64,000 bases of DNA from Phellopilus nigrolimitatus (taxonomy: Eukaryota > Basidiomycota > Agaricomycetes > Hymenochaetales > Hymenochaetaceae), in NCBI GenBank assembly GCA_021029095.1, contig JAJOHG010000049.1, positions 62,001-126,000 of the forward strand, in the 5' to 3' direction. The position numbers and the translations under genes are program-made. Below, piece by piece: positions 44,136 to 55,783 of the stretch (position 1 is the stretch's first letter; every line of letters begins with the position of its first letter). The notes under the pieces were generated by a model. It saw only the letters and a program-made list of their open reading frames with translations. It searched no databases and was not told the DNA's origin.

Positions 44136-45417
44136 CCTTGAGCTCAGTGTCCAGAGATTTTGTCGAACAAATTTATCCCGAAACAGGTAGCACAAAAAGA
44201 CTTCTGAGATCCAGATAAACAAGCTGTCAGTAGTTGCCAATGGCCATCGAGAATAAAATTTCGGAAACGGAGTCGCTGCAGCAGACAAGTAGCAGCCTGA
44301 GGTCACTGAGTATTTCCGTACGCCACACGGGAGCGAAACTTCCCACTTAAGGTACGGGAGTACTTATAAACTTGGCGCTAACCCAAGCTGCTTAATCTGG
44401 CCGCATTCGACGATGAGCAAAATAACTTCAACACATCATCTCAAAATTCGTAAATTTTGAGTTTTGGTAGACTTACTTAAAGGAATTTCCTTTTTATATT
44501 TTTTACAAATGACTTGGATTTTAACTCCCATGCCAAACTTGTAAATTTTGACCGAATATTTTCAAGATTTTTGCCGCCCTAATAAGGGAACTACTTATTA
44601 ATTTTATATTTGCTATAATTATCTAATAATACACTAATTATGGAAGTTCGTACCCAATAGCCCATCCACAAGAGACAAGGGATATTGGAGTTGCTGTAGC
44701 ATGTACATGTATGCGCTCATATACTTTGAACTCATTTCAGTCAATGCGAAAAAATAAGAGAAGCTGACGAGATCGTGTACTATACGTGAGATTTTTGGAC
44801 TGAAAAGAGGTTTATAAGAGAAAAGGGGAAAGAAGCGTGTACTTATACTTGCCTCATATTCCTCCCTTTCGAAACCTTACTTGTCCGGAAGATCGTCTCT
44901 TCATGAAGCAATATAAATAACGATATTGTCCATCCCAATCTCTAGGTGAGGAGTTTTCACCGGCATCCCGTCCATTTTTTAGCCTTGCTCCATGACACTA
45001 GTGCGTGCCGTAGCCTCCGTATCGGTCCGAGCATTTCAAGTATAGATGGAAAATGTTCAGGATGATCATCGGAGTGGAGAAGACTATAGTAAGTACAAGA
45101 CGGTAGTCTCTTTGGATTTGTTCCAGGGTATGGACGATGCCAGAGTAAGAAGCGACCACGGACGTCGAAAGTGCGCTCCGATGTGCGAGGTCATATGACT
45201 TGATTTTTCCCGCATGCAGTGACTAGGGTCGTCCACCGGTGAATTGAGAAGGAAGAACATTGACAACAGTCACAAATCTGCCTTCCGACGTGTCACTATG
45301 AAACTCCTTGAGATGTAGCAATAAACTTATGTATACAGATTAAACCTACCTTTCAAGGTGGCCTAGACTATAAATCGAAAAATCAATTACTGGAAGGGAA
45401 AACAAAAATATTTAGAT
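44136..45417. other. Intergenic, AT-rich in part
   Basis: 44440-44680 is markedly AT-rich (TTTTTATATTTTTTAC, AATTTTATATTTGC), unlike the surrounding DNA. It repeats GTAAATTTTGA / TAAATTTTGACC motifs, which suggests an old decayed insertion. No gene recognised. Confidence 0.45.
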
Positions 45418-46206
45418 TCACGAGGACCCCTCCTTATGTAGCGTTAATCTTTCGAGTTGACACTTCTTTGTCTCAAGGTCACTGATGTCGAGCTCTCCAC
45501 AAAAGGTAGAAAAAAGCCCGCCTGAACCATTGCTCCCACGCAGGATTGTCGAAGCTAACCTGTCTGGTTTAATGTGGTTGAGTGATTCGTGGACACGTAC
45601 TTGATCCGAGAGCACTCCAAGTTCGCCCGCTTCACCCCCAGTTCAACATGTGTCTTCTCGTAACTATCAATGGTTCCTCGACCATCTCTTTCGCTCAGAG
45701 GCAATCCTATAGGGTCTAGACCAGTGATATTGAGATATGGGTTCGGGTCCCATCAATAGAATAGCGGTGCGAGTAAACGAATGCCCCATCAAACCCGAAG
45801 CCCTTGGAAACGACAGACTCAAGGTCTACCTGAAAAACAATTTGCACTGAAATTTGGCGAGATAGTAGCTAAGTTAAGGATTACGCACCCTAATATTTGT
45901 CGACGGATCGATCAGAGGCTTCAAATCCTCTTCGTCGTCGTCGCCATCCGACTGACTATCAGCATCATCTTCCGAGTCCTCGAAAATCTTCGTCGGAATG
46001 TCTCCGCTGCGTGTCCTCGATTTCTGCGCGTCGGCTCTCGGACGCGGAGGTGAATTCGATTTGTCACCTGGTGCTTTGCCTGAGCTGCTCAGGTCAATAA
46101 CTAGCAGATCTCTTGTATCTGAAGGAGTCTCTTGCATGAGACCAGATGGGGTTTGCGACGATGGCCAGGTGTAAGTAGTGTCGTGTACTCCTCGCAGCGT
46201 CAGAGG
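45418..46206 (-). pseudogene. 2-oxoglutarate/Fe(II) oxygenase-like gene, truncated and frameshifted
   Basis: The first exon (to about 45891) is Ser/Asp/Glu-rich (KIFEDSEDDADSQSDGDDDE) and ends LKPLIDPSTNIR. Next come VDLESVVSKGFGFDGAFV and, in a shifted frame, NPYLNITGLDPIGLPLSERD; the two frames cannot be joined by an intron (no AG between), so an indel near 45752 is required. Then KVSFDNPAWEQW, and again in another frame FFSTFCGELDISDLETKKCQ and LERLTLHKEGSS before a stop at 45418. The order 'NP.L.I.GLG.IGLPLSERDA', 'V.F.NP.W' and 'CEL..L.LYEEGS' matches the N-terminal half of a fungal prolyl-4-hydroxylase-like oxygenase family. The metal-binding HxD...H region that should follow is absent. 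Family call is from memory of the pattern. Confidence 0.5.
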
Positions 46207-46441
46207 CGCGCCCAAACACGCGTGACATCACGCAATTTCAATTTGTGTTTGTCTTGTGAGTCCATGTAAGTCCAAACACTATCATGCGATTTTATAACGC
46301 GCAACTCATTCTGGTATATAAAGCCCTACTAAGCTTTCGCAATTACTTATTACTCGTCCTTTAGACTAAGTGTATCCATATGTTTGTGACTTTATTATCG
46401 TCATGCATGAGAACCCCAATTTCCAACGACCATTACGAACC

Positions 46442-48152
46442 TCAGAGCAGGTTCGCTGAGAAGTCAAATGCTGATGAAGCTTGCAAAGCCGTCTGTGAGG
46501 CCGCCTTCAATGTATTCCAGGACGGATCAGTGTTAACTGCAATCTCGTAGTCCGTACCGCCCTAAATACCGAACAGTATTAGCATGACAATAGAGTCGAC
46601 GGTTGGGTATACAAATCTGTACTTACATGAGGATCAGCGTTAGGAATGACCTGCCAGTACATCCAGGGCACTCCCGCCGCCGTGATTTGCTTGGTCCACT
46701 TCTGTATGTTGCTGTTTCGGGTCCCTGCGTCAAGCACGCTTCCGGACGGGCAATTGTTATTCGACGTGGAAAAATAGCAGGCACCCCTAAAAATGCACAG
46801 TAAGCCGCCTTTTTCGTGTTAGAAATTAAAACTTGGAGATTCGTTTCGTACCATTCTTGGAAAATAAGTTTCTTCCCTGCAGCTTGCGCCTGTTTGACTT
46901 TCGACTGTATCTTCGAGGTATCGAAGTCCCCTTCGCCATACGCATGGATGGCAACAATGTCAAGCGCAGGGCAAGACAACCAGTCTGACTGTACCGACTC
47001 GTCGAGATAGGATGCACCGCCCGTGGTGACGAGGATCTGTGACGATTATGAGTACACAAATTTTTATTGGTTCGAAAATAAATAACACGTACCCCGCTGT
47101 TGTTGCCTAGCTCGGTCTTGATTGTACTGGCCCGGTCGCATTGCCTGATTTCCGCCAGTAGTCAGGACCTCTCAAAAGGAAGAATGCGAGTATGCGCCTA
47201 CTCACCAGGATTGGTGTTCTGAAATGAATTGTGCACCCTAAATTCAATGATTGTATGTTAATTCGTTTCCTCGATGCTTAAAAGCTGCAGCATTTACCTG
47301 GCCAATCATGGCTTCATTCTGCGCCTCGAATGCAAATATATAGTCGGAGAGCTCCTTCCATGGTTTGTTCAGCGTCGAATGATTGTGATTCTGTGCATAA
47401 CATATTATCAGGAACAACATTGCGTCTATTAGTAGAACAAAATCATTTTCGCACCAGAACATGGCGCAATCTATTATCGAATTGTGTCGAGGCCTTTTCC
47501 GAAGTATAAAACGTTCCTGAAGGGCAAACAATATTGTTAGCAGACCAGTGTTTCGTGAGGAGATTTACAACTTACCGGTCCCATATGTTGAGCCGTAAAC
47601 ATCTTTCCCTTGAAGAGCATTGAAACTATGCATGCTTATCATCAGCTTCGAAAATAGTCAGAAAGAATTTATGAGATAAATGATAACGGTAAAGACCGAC
47701 CTTGATGTTATGGGCTTTCGCATCGACCATGAACGCGTCAAGTTTGTTGAGAACGGTATCATCGTACGTGCCAATCTCTTTAGGCTCCAACGAAGGGTAG
47801 CTGGTGATTTTCGTGCCCTTACCAAAGAAACTGTTAGTATAACAAATTCAGATTACTTATTATGTACGTACCTTGGTAGACCCTGTCGACTGACCATCGA
47901 GCCAAACGCGAAGCACTTTCATGCCTGCATCTTGCAAGCCCCTAGTGCCAAATTATGATCAGAACTCTTGCTCCATAGAAACTGAATCGCATATGAGAGT
48001 ACTTACTGCAGGAGCGTAGTGCGATCGCTTTCAGACAAACCAGCCGCATAATACAAGTTTGAACCAGCGAAGGAGTTGGCGGCCCGGGCAAAGTGTCCAA
48101 TGTTCGAAACGCACGCCAGTGCTGTTAGAAGGAAAGTGGGGCCGAGCTTCAT
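46442..48152 (-). CDS. Secreted glycoside hydrolase family 5 (mannanase/cellulase-like)
   Basis: Start MKLGPTFLLTALACVSNIGH at 48152 is a signal peptide, cut near ARA. The mature part has NSFAGSNLYYAAGLSESDR, GLQDAGMKVLRVWLDG, SYPSLEPKEIGTYDDTVLNK, LMISMHSFNALQG, DYIFAFEAQNEAMIGQ (acid/base Glu of the NE motif), LGNNSGILVTTGGASYLDES, LDIVAIHAYGEGDF, GKKLIFQEWG (nucleophile Glu) and GVPWMYWQVIPNADPH, ending AFDFSANLL. This is the GH5 barrel layout, with both catalytic Glu at the ends of strands 4 and 7. About ten introns, all with GT/AG ends. Likely acts outside the cell on beta-linked polysaccharide; mannan versus glucan specificity cannot be read from the sequence. Confidence 0.85.
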
Positions 48153-48469
48153 GTCTCGGAATGTAGTTCGCCTTGCTGCGTAAAGGAGTGAACTGGGGAG
48201 GTGGGTATGCCAGAACTTTAGGATATGTGGTCGACATCCTATGTTGCGCTCTCTTATACTCGAGGAAGATCGGCGTCCTGAGATCTGCAGATAGCATGGA
48301 CCGATTGTCGAGCAAAGGTTAAAAAGTTCTTTGGACAGATCTGGAAGGCGTAACCTCCGGCAAGCTGTGGTGAACGTAGGTGACATGTTGAAAGCATGTG
48401 GATCTATTATCACGAGTCTCTCGTCAAAGATTTGCACGCAAGTTGCGAGCACGTGTCTTCCTCCGATGC

Positions 48470-48790
48470 AATATACTTATATTGAGGCGTTCCCAAGGAG
48501 TCTCATAAACATGCTTGTTGGTGTCTGTACCTTGCAGTCTCGCGTTATTACGTTCTTTTGTCTCCCTAACACTTCTCACCTATGTAATATATTCACATTG
48601 AGCCGTATCCAAGTCGTTTATCCTATATGCACGCTCACCAGCTTCTGTACCTCGCGCCGTGCATTATCACATTCCTCTCTTTTCCTCCGATGCAGTATTG
48701 AGTCGTTTCCAGTTCATTTCATGTACACGCTCGCCAAATTCTGCACCTTGTGTCGTACATCATCACGTTTCTCTCTTTTCCTACAATAGG
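48470..48790. repeat. Three degenerate tandem copies of an about 105-110-bp unit
   Basis: Units begin at about 48470 (CCTCCGATGCAATATACTTA), 48578 (CCTATGTAATATATTCACAT) and 48686 (CCTCCGATGCAGTATTGAGT). Each continues TTGAG-CGT-TCC-A, a CACGCTCACC-like or ATGCTTGTTGG-like block, TCTGTACCTTG/CTGCACCTTG and CATTATCAC-TTC-TCTTTTCCT. It lies between the GH5 start and the MEMO1 pseudogene. No inverted ends were seen. Confidence 0.65.
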
Positions 48791-48799
48791 CAAGTTGCA

Positions 48800-49830
48800 A
48801 TTTGAAGAGAAGACTTGGAAATTGGTAGACGACGAATGCGCTTGCATTAACTCGCGCTCGAATCACTAATTTCCAGGCACTCACTGCTCTGTTCGTACCG
48901 TACTCATTTTGCGTGCCTGCATCTTCTTCATGCCCGCTCGAGCCTCCTTCCAATTCTGCCACCGCGTGGACGGTGGTATGGTGAGGAACATCAATCGAAC
49001 GCCACGATCGAGGCGTGGATAGGGAAGTTCTTCAAGAGCGGTGCCGTGTTTGAACGAGTTAGGCGGACTCCGCTCACATCAGAATCGTCAGGCTCAGAAG
49101 GGTTTAAAAAATCTGTTGGAAAAGCGCGTCCCCCTGCAAACGCGACAATGGATTGACAAAAATAATTTAAAAAGGAAGTTCACTTACCAGCGACAAAAAT
49201 CGCTGGAAACGACACGAAACGCATCATCCCGAGCGAGGAAAGGAGCGAATAGCTTTTCAAAGGCTTTCTCATTCTCTTTTTCTATTGCGCCAACGAGAAA
49301 GGCGAGATTTTTATGACGACCCTATTAGGCGGGCGAATGAGTAAGTCCAAAATGCATAAAACAAGTAACATCTACCCTTCAAAAACTTCCTGCACATACG
49401 GAAGAAGCATCTCATTGCTGTGCTCAGCTTCATCGGTTTCAAGATCCATGTCGCTGAAGGATCCGGCGTTTCGAAACTCCGATATTACTGGAAGTCAAGG
49501 GAATGAAAATCCACTCGGAGCAACCGCTAAACAACATATGCATACTTTCCAAGTCCAAGGACAAATTTCCGAGTGGTGTTGCGTACTCGTGGCAGCGAGA
49601 CAGCGCGCGACCATCAATGTAGACATGGTGAGAAGGACCCAGGATAAAGACGCGTTTGCTGAGGAAATCGAGAAGATAAAAGTTTCAAATCCGAGTCAGA
49701 TTTAAAAAAAAAACGGATGGAGAGAACTTACACCCTCGCTTATGCTCTTATACGTCCATGCGGCAGGAGGACCAGAATACGATTAACCCGCATGCCCAAT
49801 AAAGAGCAGCTTTGTTTAGGTCAAGTTCAA
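48800..49830 (-). pseudogene. MEMO1 homologue, disrupted
   Basis: Successive blocks match the MEMO1 (AmmeMemoRadiSam B-like) family: HAG-SYSGPPAAWTYKSISE, RVFILGPSHHVYIDGRALSR, CHEYATPLGNLSLDLE, FSDMDLETDEAEHSNEMLLP, NLAFLVGAIEKENEKAFEKL, FRVVSSDFCRW, GTRFSNRF, FPIHASIVAFD and AELEGGSSGH. Damage: the Tyr of the conserved PHAGY is a TAA stop (plus-strand 49783-49785); the GTRFSNRF exon needs a 1-nt shift in a T run near 49110; a stop TGA follows AFD (48991-48993); and most of the C-terminal core with GRHPIG is missing before AELEGG. Remaining GT/AG introns show it was a normal genomic copy. A functional gene is expected elsewhere. Confidence 0.8.
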
Positions 49831-49873
49831 CGAAGTCCTGAGTGAGGTCCTTGGCAGGACGGATTGACGGCGA

Positions 49874-50640
49874 TTAGAGGATAAGGCAGACGGACGGAGC
49901 AACGATGGTCTTGCTGCCCTTGACGGTGAACACATATCTGTCTTGACTCTTGTTCGCTTGGCTGCACATCTCCAAGCCATCTGGTGCGTTCGTCATTGAG
50001 GCGACTGACTTATAGAATGTTAAAAAGGCAGATATCAGGGATTTGATACGTTCGAGTTTATAGTAATATAGTACGGAGTAAATTGTACTTCTCGTACCTC
50101 CCAAAATATATCACGTGACCATTACCGAGCGGCCTGTGCATCAGTGTGATGCCACTGAAATCTGATCGTGACGGCCTGCTCTCGCTGTATTTCGCAACAG
50201 GTTTTTCCTTTGCACATTGGAGCATACAAAGAAGAAAATACAAGCTTAGGACACGATATAACGAAAGTTACAATGTTTGAAAGAGTAAAATATAACAACA
50301 TTTTTTTTTTGTAAAGCAGCATACAATGAGCTCATCTGAATTGTCTCCCTCTGGCAGAGCTTTCACGGCTTGTGAGCGGGGGGCGTCGGCGAGGTCGAGG
50401 GGCATAGGGACCGCAATTGTAAAACCCACAGCGTAGGCGCGCGGTATCGTCACCGGCTCCAGCTTGCCTGTCATCGGAGCCACACGTGCGGCTGTACGCT
50501 TCCTTCTTCTGTTTGTGCTCTCGCATTTCTGCGGAGTGTGCACTTTGTCGCTGCATACTCGAGCCCACGCCGGCGGTGTAGGGAGGACTATGCAGACGAG
50601 GTGCCGAACACGACGCGAGAGCAAGTGGTATGAAGTGGAG
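49874..50640 (-). CDS. Unrecognised spliced coding region
   Basis: Three minus-strand blocks look coding: MTGKLEPVTIPRAYAVGFTI...AVKALPEGDNSDEL (about 50480-50330), AKEKPVAKYSESRPSRSDFS...HRPLGNGHVIYFGR (about 50225-50104, followed by donor GTACGAG) and SMTNAPDGLEMCSQANKSQD...TVKGSKTIVAPSVCLIL (about 50000-49877) with a stop. The acceptor TTTCTATAAGTCAG precedes the last block. The start is not clear and upstream sequence up to 50790 is open in several frames. No family recognised. It lies just upstream of the MEMO1 relic on the same strand but shares no motif with it. Confidence 0.4.
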
Positions 50641-50799
50641 TGCCCTTGGTAATTGGAATATCAGGCCTGCATTCAGTTTCCAAAGAGCTTCTTGACAAAA
50701 ATGTGCAAGGTAGTCGTTATCCTTCAGTAAATTAGAATAATCTAGGCCAGCTGTGAGTATCGACATGTCCATAACAAGGGGTATACTCACATTCAGAAT

Positions 50800-51469
50800 C
50801 CCGCACTAGACAGATGACTCGAGGCGAGTCCCTTCACCCCAGATTTTGAGAAGCCGGGAAAGCAGCCTGTAGAAATTGAATCTTAGGGTTCTCTGCTCAG
50901 CAATTGCGCACGCGGTCTTCGGGACAAAAATACGCACGACTTTCGTCTTGAGCCGGAAGTGGCGTGGGCATCGCCATATAATGGTGAGCGTCAGATAAAA
51001 GCAAAGAAGTCTGACTACTCAAGCTGCAATTCAGTCGCGAGTTCATAGCACGCTAGCCTAACTGTGATAAAAGGCATTTTCATGCCTATCGTGTTCTACG
51101 AAGATCCACGATCTCCGGAATGTTGACAGTGAATCCCCTGAAGCTCTCTCTCTAATAAAAGAACACAGTTAGAGGTTTGTCACACTGACGATAGTACATA
51201 AGGTGATGCTCTTCAGATAAAGAAGAAAAACCACGGCAAACTAGGACGTCGAGGCTGCAGTCAGGTTTGGATAACGGCGATGAGTGACATTTACGTGACC
51301 TACCGTGGTCACAGGCAGCGACGTAATCGGTTTGACCGTGCAGCAGCAGCAGCGACGCGGAAGGAATTGCTCGCCTCGCCATCGCACTCGTCCTCGTTCT
51401 TTTTTTCCCCGACCGCCCACGAGCATCCCCGACACCCTCACGAAGCCAACGACCGTCAACGACGCCATC
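50800..51469. other. Intergenic; cornichon promoter
   Basis: No gene recognised. A CAG trinucleotide run (CAGCAGCAGCAG) is present near 51342-51353, in the 5' flank of the next gene. Confidence 0.45.
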
Positions 51470-52280
51470 ATGCTCGGTGAAGGTCCGTTTCTATTTTCCC
51501 TGATTTTGCTTCTCTCTTGAACTGATGATTCGACGCACTATCTTTGTCATTCGTCAATTGTTGTCCTGCGGTCGTGTTTTTGTGTGGCGTCTTTGGGATC
51601 GTGCTGCTGGTGATATTGGACGATTTTCCGCTGCCCGGTGGATGGGGTGATGTGTTGAATTCGACGTTACGCAGGCTGGCTGTTCCTCTTCTCGGTGCTG
51701 TTCGCCGCGGGCCTGCTGTTCACCATGGTCTTTTTCGTGCGTTTCTCTACCTTTTCTCTCTTCTTGATGCAATGTTTCTTATTTTCGTATAACGCCTGCG
51801 CCAGATTATCATGTTCTCGGACCTCGAGTGCGACTACATCAACCCGATCGACTTGTGCAATAAACTCAACCAGTTTGTGCTGCCCGAGAACGGTGCACAC
51901 GCGTTCCTCACGCTGCTGTTCCTGCTCTCGGGCCAATGGACCGCGTTTCTGCTCAACGCGCCGCTCGTGGCGTTCAACGCGAACAAGTGCGTGCCCTCCA
52001 TTGTCACTTTTTTTTCTTCTCCCTTCTGTTTTTGTCTTTTACTTATGCCCACCAACTTGCGGCGCAGAATCCTGAACAAGACACACATGTACGACGCGAC
52101 TGAGATCTTCCGGACGTTGTCGGGCCACAAGAAAGAGTCCTTCATCAAGCTTGGGTTTTATCTCCTCAGTTTCTTCTACTATCTCTACCGGTACGTGTCA
52201 TCACTCTCTGAGACGCGTATGCTCTTGACCTTGTTGGGACACGTAGAATGATTGTCGCGCTCATTGCGGAGAGCGAATAG
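51470..52280 (+). CDS. ERV14: Erv14/cornichon-type ER cargo receptor
   Basis: Small three-span membrane protein that sorts cargo into COPII vesicles at the ER. Exons 51470-51482, 51675-51736, 51805-51986, 52068-52190 and 52247-52280 give 137 residues (yeast Erv14 has 138). Seen: [20 protein letters not shown] (span 1), [20 protein letters not shown] (the family signature), [20 protein letters not shown] (span 2), [20 protein letters not shown] and [20 protein letters not shown] (span 3), ending LIAESE. The first exon encodes only MLGE plus one base, and its intron is 192 nt with donor GTCCGT. Start chosen because it gives the family's usual few residues before the first span. Confidence 0.92.
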
Positions 52281-52813
52281 AGCGGCGAGGGATTTATTGA
52301 TGGTATTTTTGGGAAATAATAATCTACGCTCCATGGGCACGTACTACGGACGGTGGGCATGTCGGAAATTGATTCGAGAGGACATGTACATATCATTTGG
52401 ACGATCGTAACGAACACGCACGTAGACGATCTTAATCCAAGTTCAATTCGAATATTTATTATAAATCCCGTAAAAGTATAAAGTAAAACATCGACTAAAG
52501 AGAAAATATACGGACCACCGACCCATCGGCTGACTAGTATGTGCAGTCCGTCGAGAAAGGGTACTTAGACGTCCGAAGTCGTTCAGGACACGGCTTGACA
52601 CTCGAACGGTCGCGTGGATAGTAAACGCAGACCATGAGCAACGTTGGGAAACAATTTAAAGCCGTGTAGCCGCACGAGAGAAAAGTTCGGGATGAAGAGA
52701 CCACTTCCTTTATACGATCTTGTTTAGGGCCGGCGTATCGGCTACCGCGCATATACTCAGCCCTTATCCACGCGCTTACTGCCAGCGCGACGCCGACGAC
52801 GCCGGCAACGACG
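52281..52813. other. Intergenic, no feature seen
   Basis: 3' flank of the cornichon gene and 5' flank of the kinase gene. Nothing recognised. Confidence 0.5.
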
Positions 52814-53980
52814 ATGAGCCTCTTCCTCTGCTGTGATTGCGGCGGCTCGAAGACCGCCGTCGCCGTTGCAGACAACTCCGGCGCCATCATCGTGCGCGCG
52901 ACGGGCGGCCCATCCAACTTCGCCTACCTCGGCCTCGACAATTTCCTCGCGACCATCAAAGCTGCCGTCGAGAGCGCGCTCGTCACGCTCGGCAGCACCA
53001 CATCGTCTCTCCCCGCACCGCCTGAGTCTCCTTACTTCGCCGCCGCCTGGTTCGGTGTCTCGGGCATCGACCATCCCTCCGCTGTTGCGCGGCTCGCACC
53101 CGCCCTCGGCGCGCTTCTTTCCCTCCCGCCGCACACCCCGCGTCTCCTCATCGCGAACGACACTGCACTTCTGGCCGCGCCTCTCGCCGCCGCCGTCATT
53201 GAGAACCCCGCCGTGCGCACCGCAGTCGCCGTCGTCGGCGGTACTGGCTCCTATCGCTGCGAGCTTCCGCGCACCAGAGTCCGAGTCCGGTGTGACGGGT
53301 GGTGCCCCGCAGGAGCTCGCGCGCATCGGTGGCTGGGGCTGGATCCTCGGCGACGAGGGTGGGGGCTTCCACGTCGGCCGCGAAGCTGTTCGCCACCTCT
53401 TGCGTGAGCACGAGCTCGCCATCATCCGCGGGGAGCCCCTATCCGAAGCATCGCACACGCTCGGCGCGCGCGTCTTCGCCCACTTCGGCGTCACCTCTGC
53501 GCCCGAGCTACTCGTGCTCGTGCATGACGCCGACCCAAGTCCCGATGGACCTGCTGAAGCCGCTACCTCGGCGCACATGCTAATCGCGCGCGAGAAGCGC
53601 CTCTCCCAGCTCTCCCCGCTCGTCTTCCGCGCCGCTTTCGGCGACTGCCGATGGCCATCACGGCGGGGATCCCAGTTGCACTCGGCGTGCTGCGCGCGAC
53701 GTCCGATGCGCTCGCGGAGCAAATTGCGCTGCTCCTCGAACCTGCGTCCGGATCCGGATCCACTATATCTACCTCTCTTGCTATTCCCGCTGCCTCTTCA
53801 CTACTCATTCTTGGTGGCTCGCTCGTCGGTGTTCCTGCCTACCGGGCGCTGGTCCTCGCCGCTCTCGGCAACCGCGGGCACGTATTCGCTGGCGTCGTGC
53901 ATGTTGCCGACGCCGCGGAGGCCGGTGCGCGTGCTCTCGTCGCGCAGTTTTCTGGGAACGAAGAGAAAACTGATTCGTGA
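52814..53980 (+). CDS. N-acetylglucosamine kinase with two compensating indels
   Basis: BadF/BadG-type sugar kinase of the ASKHA fold that phosphorylates GlcNAc, for example from chitin turnover. Segment 1 (52814-53251): MSLFLCCDCGGSKTAVAVAD (phosphate-1 loop), WFGVSGIDHPSAV, LLIANDTALLAAPL, VAVVGGTGS. Segment 2, shifted by one base (53253-53640): IAASFRAPES, ARIGGWGWILGDEGGGFHVG, LGARVFAHFGV, REKRLSQLSPLVFRAAFGD. Segment 3, back in the first frame (53651-53980): MAITAGIPVALGVLRATSDA, LLILGGSLVGVPAYRALV, RGHVFAGVVHVADAAEAGAR, ending GNEEKTDS. An extra T at 53252 and a missing base at about 53641-53650 explain the frame changes; neither can be an intron because family residues are continuous. 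Either assembly errors or a recent pseudogene. Intronless otherwise. Confidence 0.8.
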
Positions 53981-55783
53981 CGACTCTGAGAGAATGGACA
54001 ATTTAATACTTACTTACTTATACCAGGGTTTTGTATGCAAAGCTGATAGGAAAGGGTCACATAATGGACGGAATTGACTTGACACGACCTTTCCGTATGA
54101 GAAGGTTATAATTTTCAAAGAAAACACAAGGAGGAGTAATCAATTTCCAGTCCACCATATGCATTCTCATCTTAGACCGTTTGCAAGCCAAAACGAAGCC
54201 CGTCTGTCATCCCCGCGTACTTACAGGGCGGCACTCGATCCATTCGGCGAAACAGGTTCCGAGATGGTCAGGCGGCAGTTTGTAAACCCGTTAGAGCAGA
54301 CGACTGCGCTGAACAAATGAGCAAGATATTGAGGCGCGCCAGGGACAGACGCAGTCCACGGAACGACAATTTACATACATGTAAGTCTCTGTGCCGTCTT
54401 TTTTGAATTTCACCAGCTTTGGCGGTCCGCTGGGAAAAAGGCCGACGTTGTTCAGCGTTTCTCTAGCTCTGGGAGCGCCGGCAGCCCTGCACAAACTGGC
54501 GCTGTGCTCGCGAAGGCTTTCCTGGATTCATCGGCGAGACCAATTCAAAAGCTGTCGAATTATCACGTCGTTAACGCCAAGCCCTCGAGTTCCAGATACA
54601 TGTGCGTGTTGACAGAAGAAAGCGGAGACTGCATGCCACGAAAAGGGACGCGCCCCGTCCAAACAAACGCAGCATGGGTCGCAGACAGCGCGCCTGTGTA
54701 ACGATATCGTAATCAGCCTCCTCTGTGTGTAGGGGAGAGTAATAGCATTATCGATTATCGTCGAGACAGTATGATCATGGGCATTGCACACGACGTTTTC
54801 AGGAAATTTTAATCGAGGGACGGAGCATACGCCAAGCCGTGCCAGCCACTTGGGATGCATAAGAGACAATGAGCTGCAGACTTGATGCCTCAGCGAGGAG
54901 AATGAGAGGAGCGGACATTTGCCGCAAGCCGTTCATTGTGAGGCGCCCGAACGGAGAGATTTCGCGCTCTGCTTGTAATGAGTGTTACTCTGTGCCGATA
55001 TCTGTTTCGAACTTTGCACTGAGAAGGCGATCACATTTGGAGTCCAAATATATACAGAGCATTCGCGTGGATTTTCAGAAAAACCATTGTTAGCGAAGCG
55101 TGTGTGACCTTAATCCGAGCTCTTGCCCCAATGTGCGAGCCTATAGGAGGTGGTTACACAGCCACAGCCACATGGTCACGTGATGCATTTTGGGGAATCC
55201 GTAGACCCAAGTATTTCTCTCTCTAGACCTTATATATCTTTGTAAGTAAAGGTGTAAGATTTATTTACTATTTACTATTTTAGTGGCTCAGGAGTTCAGG
55301 TTCTTTCCGCGGAGGGAGGAAGAGAAGGATAAGGGAGACGGCTTGCATACCTCGAAGGCATGCGCCATTATGGGCAGCTTTTGGTGCATACTCACACATA
55401 ATGTGATTTTGGAAACAAGCTCCCCAATCAGGATGACACAGAAGTTCATCGGACGACCTGTGCGGCGAATCGGATTTCGCACCCTTTTTCTAAACTACAT
55501 ACGATACAAGCATAAACTGCAGAAAGAACATGCACCTTATACGCATGCAGAATATAGACACGTTTGAGCTTTGCGAAGTGATCGTAATATTTATATAGGT
55601 ATAAGTAACGAATTACAAGTGCGCCAGAACCCTGAAATCCCACTCTACGACCTTCAACCATGATGGTGCCTATCGAAGCACTTGATTACCCATGGCTATA
55701 CTTTCCTAGTATCAGTCTCAATTGCAGCTGCCAGCTTGAGCGCTCTTTTTCCTTCGATCTGACAAGACATCCAAGTCGACGTT
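53981..55783. other. Intergenic, no gene supported
   Basis: Several frames of 60-110 codons on both strands lack motifs and introns. No trace of a TUP1 N-terminal domain was found in the 1.8 kb before the next gene. Confidence 0.5.

Noticed and set aside
45690..45760. tRNA-like T arm (ATGGGTTCGGGTCCCAT)
   Set aside because: The loop lacks the conserved A, no matching acceptor or anticodon arm is found, and the sequence lies in the oxygenase relic.
52757..53722. 321-codon minus-strand frame over the kinase gene
   Set aside because: Antisense shadow of the GC-rich kinase frame; Arg/Gly-rich with no domain.
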